Positions 31,721-35,395 of a stretch of DNA of 35,395 bases are shown piece after piece. Source of the DNA: an uncultured Desulfomonile sp. (GTDB taxonomy: Bacteria; Desulfobacterota; Desulfomonilia; Desulfomonilales; Desulfomonilaceae); contig CAJBEZ010000092.1 in the NCBI GenBank assembly GCA_903952205.1, forward strand, positions 1 to 35,395, written 5' to 3'. The notes under the pieces are model-generated. The model saw only the letters and a program-made list of their open reading frames with translations, made no database searches and was not told the DNA's origin. A program made the position numbers and the translations under genes. Position 1 is the stretch's first letter; each line of letters opens with the position of its first letter.

Positions 31721-32830
31721 TTACGAATCCATTATCATTTTTCTGAAACGTTCGAACAGATATCTCGAATCGTGAGGTCCTGGAGAAGCCTCAGGGTGAT
31801 ACTGTATCGAGAAGAGAGGATATTTCTTGTGAACCAGACCCTCGTTTGTGTCATCGTTGAGATTGACATGACTGACAGAGCATTCAGAATCAACTGTTGC
31901 CGGGTCAACGGCAAAATTATGGTTCTGTGATGTTATCTCGACTTGTCCTGTGTCCAGCCTTCTTACAGGGTGGTTTGCCCCGTGATGTCCGAATGCGAGC
32001 TTGTATGTTTGTCCTCCAAGAGCCAGCCCGAGTATTTGATGACCAAGACAAATACCAAAAATAGGCTTTCGGCCAATCAGGTTCTTCACCGTTTCGACAA
32101 CGTACGGAACACCTTCAGGGTCTCCCGGTCCGTTTGACAGGAATATACCATCCGGATTGTAACTCAAGATTTCTTCGGCAGTCGTGAAAGCGGGGAAGAC
32201 TCGGACATGAGCGCCCGAATCAACCAGAAGCCTCAAAATGTTCTGCTTGATCCCGAAATCCAGCGCGGCCACCTTAAACCTCTCTTGAGAAACAACATTA
32301 CGAGCATTCCATCTCCAGGTCCCTTCAACCCAATCGTAATGTCTATCGCATGTGACTTCCTTTACAAGGTCCAGCCCTTCTATGTCGGGATAATCTTTTA
32401 CCTTACCGAGAAGACTGCCGACGTCATGATCCTCTGTTGATATGATACCTTTTTTGGCGCCGGTTTCTCGCAAGTTTCTGGTCAGCCTTCTGGTGTCAAT
32501 GCCCTGGATGCCGATTACTCCAGAACGTTTAAGGAAATCACCGAGATTCTCTCTCTGACGCCAGTTGCTGGGACTAGAGCAATGCTCCTTGACTATGAAA
32601 CCGGACAGAAAAGCCTTTACTGATTCGTTATCCTCAAAATTTACACCGGTGTTGCCTATATGAGGATACGTCATAGTAACAATTTGGCCTCGATACGATG
32701 GATCAGTGAGGATCTCCTGATATCCTGTTATGGCCGTGTTAAAAACGACCTCACCCACTATTTCACCCGCCGCTCCGACGGCGGTTCCCAGAAAAGACTC
32801 GCCATCGGCTAGAACGAGACTGGCTTTCAT
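31721..32830 (-). CDS. carA: Carbamoyl-phosphate synthase small (glutaminase) subunit
   Basis: A 369-residue class I glutamine amidotransferase subunit. The N-terminal domain ([33 protein letters not shown]) is CarA-specific. The amidotransferase domain has the triad C261 (GICLGHQ), H345 and E347 ([10 protein letters not shown]). It supplies ammonia from glutamine to CarB for arginine and pyrimidine synthesis. The length is normal. Its ATG shares one base with the dapL stop codon, so the two are translationally coupled. carB is not found within the 3' sequence available; the next gene downstream is convergent, so carB is elsewhere. Confidence 0.97.
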   Translation of the reverse strand: MKASLVLADGESFLGTAVGAAGEIVGEVVFNTAITGYQEILTDPSYRGQIVTMTYPHIGNTGVNFEDNESVKAFLSGFIVKEHCSSPSNWRQRENLGDFLKRSGVIGIQGIDTRRLTRNLRETGAKKGIISTEDHDVGSLLGKVKDYPDIEGLDLVKEVTCDRHYDWVEGTWRWNARNVVSQERFKVAALDFGIKQNILRLLVDSGAHVRVFPAFTTAEEILSYNPDGIFLSNGPGDPEGVPYVVETVKNLIGRKPIFGICLGHQILGLALGGQTYKLAFGHHGANHPVRRLDTGQVEITSQNHNFAVDPATVDSECSVSHVNLNDDTNEGLVHKKYPLFSIQYHPEASPGPHDSRYLFERFRKMIMDS

Positions 32831-34008
32831 TATAATCCCTTTACAAATTTTGTTAGTCGATCCATACCCTGTCTAATCTTGTTGTCTTCCGCAGTCATTG
32901 AGATACGGAAGTAAGCTTCTCCGCTTGGGCCGTAACCGACGCCGGGCGTTACAATAAGACCCTGCTGTTCCAAAAGATCCGCGCAGAAAGCAACTGAGGA
33001 TGAATAATTTTCCGGAATGTGGACCCAGAAATAATAGCTTGCCCTTGGCAATTTAAACCTAAATCCGATCTCCTCCAACGCCGAAGCAATTATATCGCGT
33101 CTTACCTTAAAAAGTTGGGTCCTGCGCTCGTTGAACAGCGGAGCGTCAGGGTGTCCTAGAGCCCTGGCCGCTGCCCTCTGAATCGCCATGAAGACGCCTG
33201 AATCAAAGTTGGACTTTAATGTCAACACGGCGTCAATCAAGGACTTTGATCCTACAATGAAACCAATTCGCCAACCGGTCATGTTAAATGTCTTGGAAAA
33301 CGAATGTATCTCTATCGAAATATCCTTGGCGTTAGGAATCTGCATTATACTTATTGGTCTGTCTTTCGGTTCAAAGTACACTTCAGAATAAGCGTTGTCC
33401 GCAAGTATGACAAGATTATGCTTCCCGGCGAACGCGACAAGGTCCAAAAAGAATGATTCATCCGCTACAGCGGCGGTAGGATTGTTCGGATAATTTACAA
33501 ATATGAACTTGGCCGCAGATGCGACGTCATCTGGAATGGAGGAAAGGTCGGGAAGAAAATCCCGTTCCTCATCGAGAGGAATTCTAATCGGAGCGCCGCC
33601 CGCAAAACCGATTGCAGCCTCATAAACGGGGTATCCTGGGTCTGTAACCAGGGCAGTGTCCCCTGGATCAATAAACACAAAAGGCAGATGTGAAACAGCG
33701 TCTTTAGCCCCGATGGTAGCCATGATCTCATGTTGCGGGTCCAATTGCGCCCCGAACCTTGTTTCAAACCATTTCGCCACATTCTCGCAAAAGTCGAATT
33801 CTCCCTTATAACTGGGATACTGGTGATTGGATGGTTTCCTCATTTCCTCATTCATGAGATCCAAAACAAAATCCGGCGTTGGCATGTCGGGGTCGCCAAT
33901 CCCGAGTGAGATTACGTCCATTCCACGTTCCAGCGCGGCTTTACGTTTTTCGTCAATTAGATGAAACAGGTAAGGAGGAGTATCCGTTACCCGTCTGGAA
34001 AATTTCAT
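32830..34008 (-). CDS. dapL: LL-diaminopimelate aminotransferase
   Basis: A 392-residue fold-type I PLP aminotransferase. The ATG at 34008 has GGAGG five bases upstream and is preferred to an in-frame start four codons earlier. Motifs are [14 protein letters not shown], the [10 protein letters not shown] loop, and [14 protein letters not shown] with the PLP lysine K239. The end, [13 protein letters not shown], carries the substrate-carboxylate Arg. Overall it matches the bacterial DapL group, which converts tetrahydrodipicolinate directly to LL-diaminopimelate for lysine and peptidoglycan, and is frequent in deltaproteobacteria. A generic aspartate/alanine aminotransferase is the alternative. 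It is the first gene of the dapL-carA pair; a candidate -10 (TATACT, 34038-34033) lies upstream. Confidence 0.88.
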   Translation of the reverse strand: MKFSRRVTDTPPYLFHLIDEKRKAALERGMDVISLGIGDPDMPTPDFVLDLMNEEMRKPSNHQYPSYKGEFDFCENVAKWFETRFGAQLDPQHEIMATIGAKDAVSHLPFVFIDPGDTALVTDPGYPVYEAAIGFAGGAPIRIPLDEERDFLPDLSSIPDDVASAAKFIFVNYPNNPTAAVADESFFLDLVAFAGKHNLVILADNAYSEVYFEPKDRPISIMQIPNAKDISIEIHSFSKTFNMTGWRIGFIVGSKSLIDAVLTLKSNFDSGVFMAIQRAAARALGHPDAPLFNERRTQLFKVRRDIIASALEEIGFRFKLPRASYYFWVHIPENYSSSVAFCADLLEQQGLIVTPGVGYGPSGEAYFRISMTAEDNKIRQGMDRLTKFVKGL

Positions 34009-34057
34009 TACGTCCTCCAAAGGGCTATTCTCAGTATAAAAGCGATTGCGGGCAAAT

Positions 34058-34086
34058 CTTCAATCGTCAATAACGATGCTTATAAT
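34058..34086 (+). promoter_or_regulatory. Candidate promoter before the ECF sigma gene
   Basis: TATAAT (34081-34086) is a consensus -10, with TTCAAT or CTTCAA 16-17 bases upstream as a poor -35. The gap 34009-34340 between dapL and the sigma gene holds no other gene I can support; a start point near 34093 would leave a long leader. Confidence 0.4.
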
Positions 34087-34340
34087 CAATCTATTTATCT
34101 GATTAAGCTAATATATTCAAGCAATAAACATGAAACACAATGCTTTTGGCCCGGTTCAACTCTGAATCAACAATGAATTTGCGTCTGTGACGGCCAAGAT
34201 AAGTTTTATGTCCATATTCCTTGACTCAGCGTCTAAATTACCATAATTTGCACCGACATATTGAATGGAGACAAAAAAATCTTCTCGTGACACTAGACCT
34301 TGAAACAATTCTGAAAATAGTTTGTCTGACAGTAGCAAGT

Positions 34341-34946
34341 GTGGTGTTAGGCGGCGCTTCAGTTTCGGGTAGCGACGAAGACGAAGAACTGATTAAGCGT
34401 TGCGCTAAGGGTGAACGGGAGGCTTTTAACAGACTAGTCTTAAAGTATCAGAAGAAGGTTTTCAGTGTCGCCTATCGTTTTGTTGGAGACGCGGAAGAGG
34501 CCAATGACCTTGCCCAGGAAATTTTTATGGCGGCGTATCAGAATCTAAAGAATTTTAGAGGTGATTCCAAGTTTTCTACGTGGCTATTTCAGATAGCGAC
34601 GAATCGAGGCAAGAACAGATTCAAGTATTTAAAGCGTAGAGGATTTTTCACAAACAAGGGATCAACCGAGACCGACGAAGAAGGAGACTACTCCCAAAGA
34701 GCTTTTGCCGACCACAGCGCCGGGCCTGAAGAGCTTTTGTCAAGCAATCAGGTTCGAAAGGCGGTCCGGGAGGCCATAGACGAATTGGAGCCGGATCACA
34801 AGGAGATCGTTATACTGAGAGACGTAGAGGGTTTTTCATACGAAGAGATAGCACGTATGCTGAATCTACCTGAAGGAACTACCAAATCCCGTCTGCATAG
34901 AGCGCGGATGGTTGTAAAAGAAAAACTTAAGAAGGTCCTTTCATGA
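34341..34946 (+). CDS. ECF sigma factor (RpoE-like)
   Basis: The conserved part is about 190 residues. Region sigma2 (EREAFNRLVLKYQKKVFSVA, then DAEEANDLAQEIFMAAY) and region sigma4 (LEPDHKEIVILRDVEGFSYE with EEIARMLNLPEGTTKSRLHRAR) are complete. The reading frame is open from 34221. I place the start at GTG 34341 because homologues begin shortly before SDEDEELIKR, but no good ribosome site marks it; GTG 34287 is an alternative. Its stop overlaps the ATG of the next gene by four bases (ATGA), and that gene encodes a zinc-finger anti-sigma factor. The pair is typical for control of envelope or oxidative stress genes. Confidence 0.9.
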   Translation: MVLGGASVSGSDEDEELIKRCAKGEREAFNRLVLKYQKKVFSVAYRFVGDAEEANDLAQEIFMAAYQNLKNFRGDSKFSTWLFQIATNRGKNRFKYLKRRGFFTNKGSTETDEEGDYSQRAFADHSAGPEELLSSNQVRKAVREAIDELEPDHKEIVILRDVEGFSYEEIARMLNLPEGTTKSRLHRARMVVKEKLKKVLS

Positions 34947-35395
34947 TGGATTGTGAGCCGATTACCGAGTATTTTGGGTTAGTTTATGATGGAGAAGCTG
35001 ATGCGCTGGTCGAAAAATTGGTTAAGGATCATCTCCGATCCTGCTCCGCGTGTCGGGAAGATTACAAGTGGTATGGAGCAACCATCCAGGGCATGGCGAA
35101 TCTGGAACAGATTGCTCCTCCCAATGACTTCCTGATCCAACTAAACGCCAGGATCGACAAAAACTCCTCACCTCTAAAATCAATCATATCCCAAATCAAA
35201 AATCTGCTGAACTCGATCCCGACCGCTCCGGTACCGGTTGGAGCTGCGTCCCTGGCTTTTGTGACCATCATGGCAATCTACGTCTACAATTATACTCCGG
35301 TGGAAACAGCCAATCAGTCTCTACAGACGGCCGCGGTTTCCAAGAGTGCGCCCTCGGCCCCTCCCGTACAATCACAGATGGTGGCCTCAGCTCCA
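34943..35395 (+). CDS. Zinc-finger anti-sigma factor (partial, runs off the window)
   Basis: The first 151 codons are visible. C4, H30, C34 and C37 form the anti-sigma zinc-binding pattern (C-X25-H-X3-C-X2-C, DHLRSCSACRED). A transmembrane helix follows at about 98-115 (VGAASLAFVTIMAIYVY), then a periplasmic Pro/Ser/Ala-rich part. It would hold the adjacent ECF sigma factor at the inner membrane until a signal releases it. The ATG overlaps the sigma stop codon by four bases, so translation is coupled. The C-terminal sensor part is missing from the window. Confidence 0.87.
   Translation, partial: MMDCEPITEYFGLVYDGEADALVEKLVKDHLRSCSACREDYKWYGATIQGMANLEQIAPPNDFLIQLNARIDKNSSPLKSIISQIKNLLNSIPTAPVPVGAASLAFVTIMAIYVYNYTPVETANQSLQTAAVSKSAPSAPPVQSQMVASAP

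Overview
The window looks like chromosomal DNA of a strictly anaerobic, Gram-negative, Deltaproteobacteria-like (Desulfobacterota) organism. The basis is a class I hybrid-cluster protein (hcp), a Crp/Fnr regulator resembling HcpR, a siroheme/[4Fe-4S] redox protein with a PCP_red-like N-terminus, an outer-membrane porin of the type common in sulfate reducers, LL-diaminopimelate aminotransferase, several multi-domain PAS signalling proteins, and LPS genes. The exact genus is not determined; a Desulfomonile/Syntrophobacterales relative is a guess. No rRNA, tRNA, CRISPR array, transposase or integrase was recognised.

Layout. 1-2273: a nitrosative-stress/redox group, with hcp (5' part only, minus), a compact siroheme-type iron-sulfur protein (minus) and a divergent Crp/Fnr regulator (plus). 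A perfect 16-bp palindrome of the TTGAC-N4-GTCAA type lies just upstream of the hcp promoter. 2360-3715: a TIGR02757-family protein that probably starts at CTG, and a convergent secreted DUF192 protein. 3910-7800: an envelope operon on plus (Trm112-like zinc protein, heptosyltransferase II, family-2 glycosyltransferase, WaaP/Kdo-kinase-like kinase, secreted unknown protein) whose last four genes overlap or abut. 7973-11558: a secreted VIT-vWA protein and a periplasmic MsrA-MsrB fusion.

11634-14822 (minus): a BASS-type transporter, a formylglycine-type sulfatase without signal peptide, and a DUF1269 protein, with a perfect 14-bp hairpin between the last two. 15014-18139 (minus): a membrane class III nucleotide cyclase and a PAS-sigma54 activator. 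Divergent from the activator, 18444-20204 encodes a porin preceded by a well-formed -24/-12 promoter and an upstream cluster of TTAACA motifs, so the activator probably controls the porin. 20576-23308 is a membrane hybrid histidine kinase. Tail to tail with it is a discoidin-domain protein with a phage-tail-like look (23315-24949).

25143-27606 (minus): an M18 aminopeptidase and a PDZ-less DegP-like protease. 27804-29064 (plus): queD and folE2, the first steps of queuosine/deazapurine or folate synthesis. 29255-31606 (plus): a D-Ala-D-Ala carboxypeptidase behind a near-consensus sigma70 promoter, then a probable outer-membrane barrel protein. 31721-34008 (minus): dapL-carA, overlapping by one base. 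34341-end (plus): an ECF sigma factor and its zinc-finger anti-sigma factor, cut by the window edge. The most testable connections are the HcpR-type regulator with its palindrome at hcp, and the sigma54 activator with its porin.
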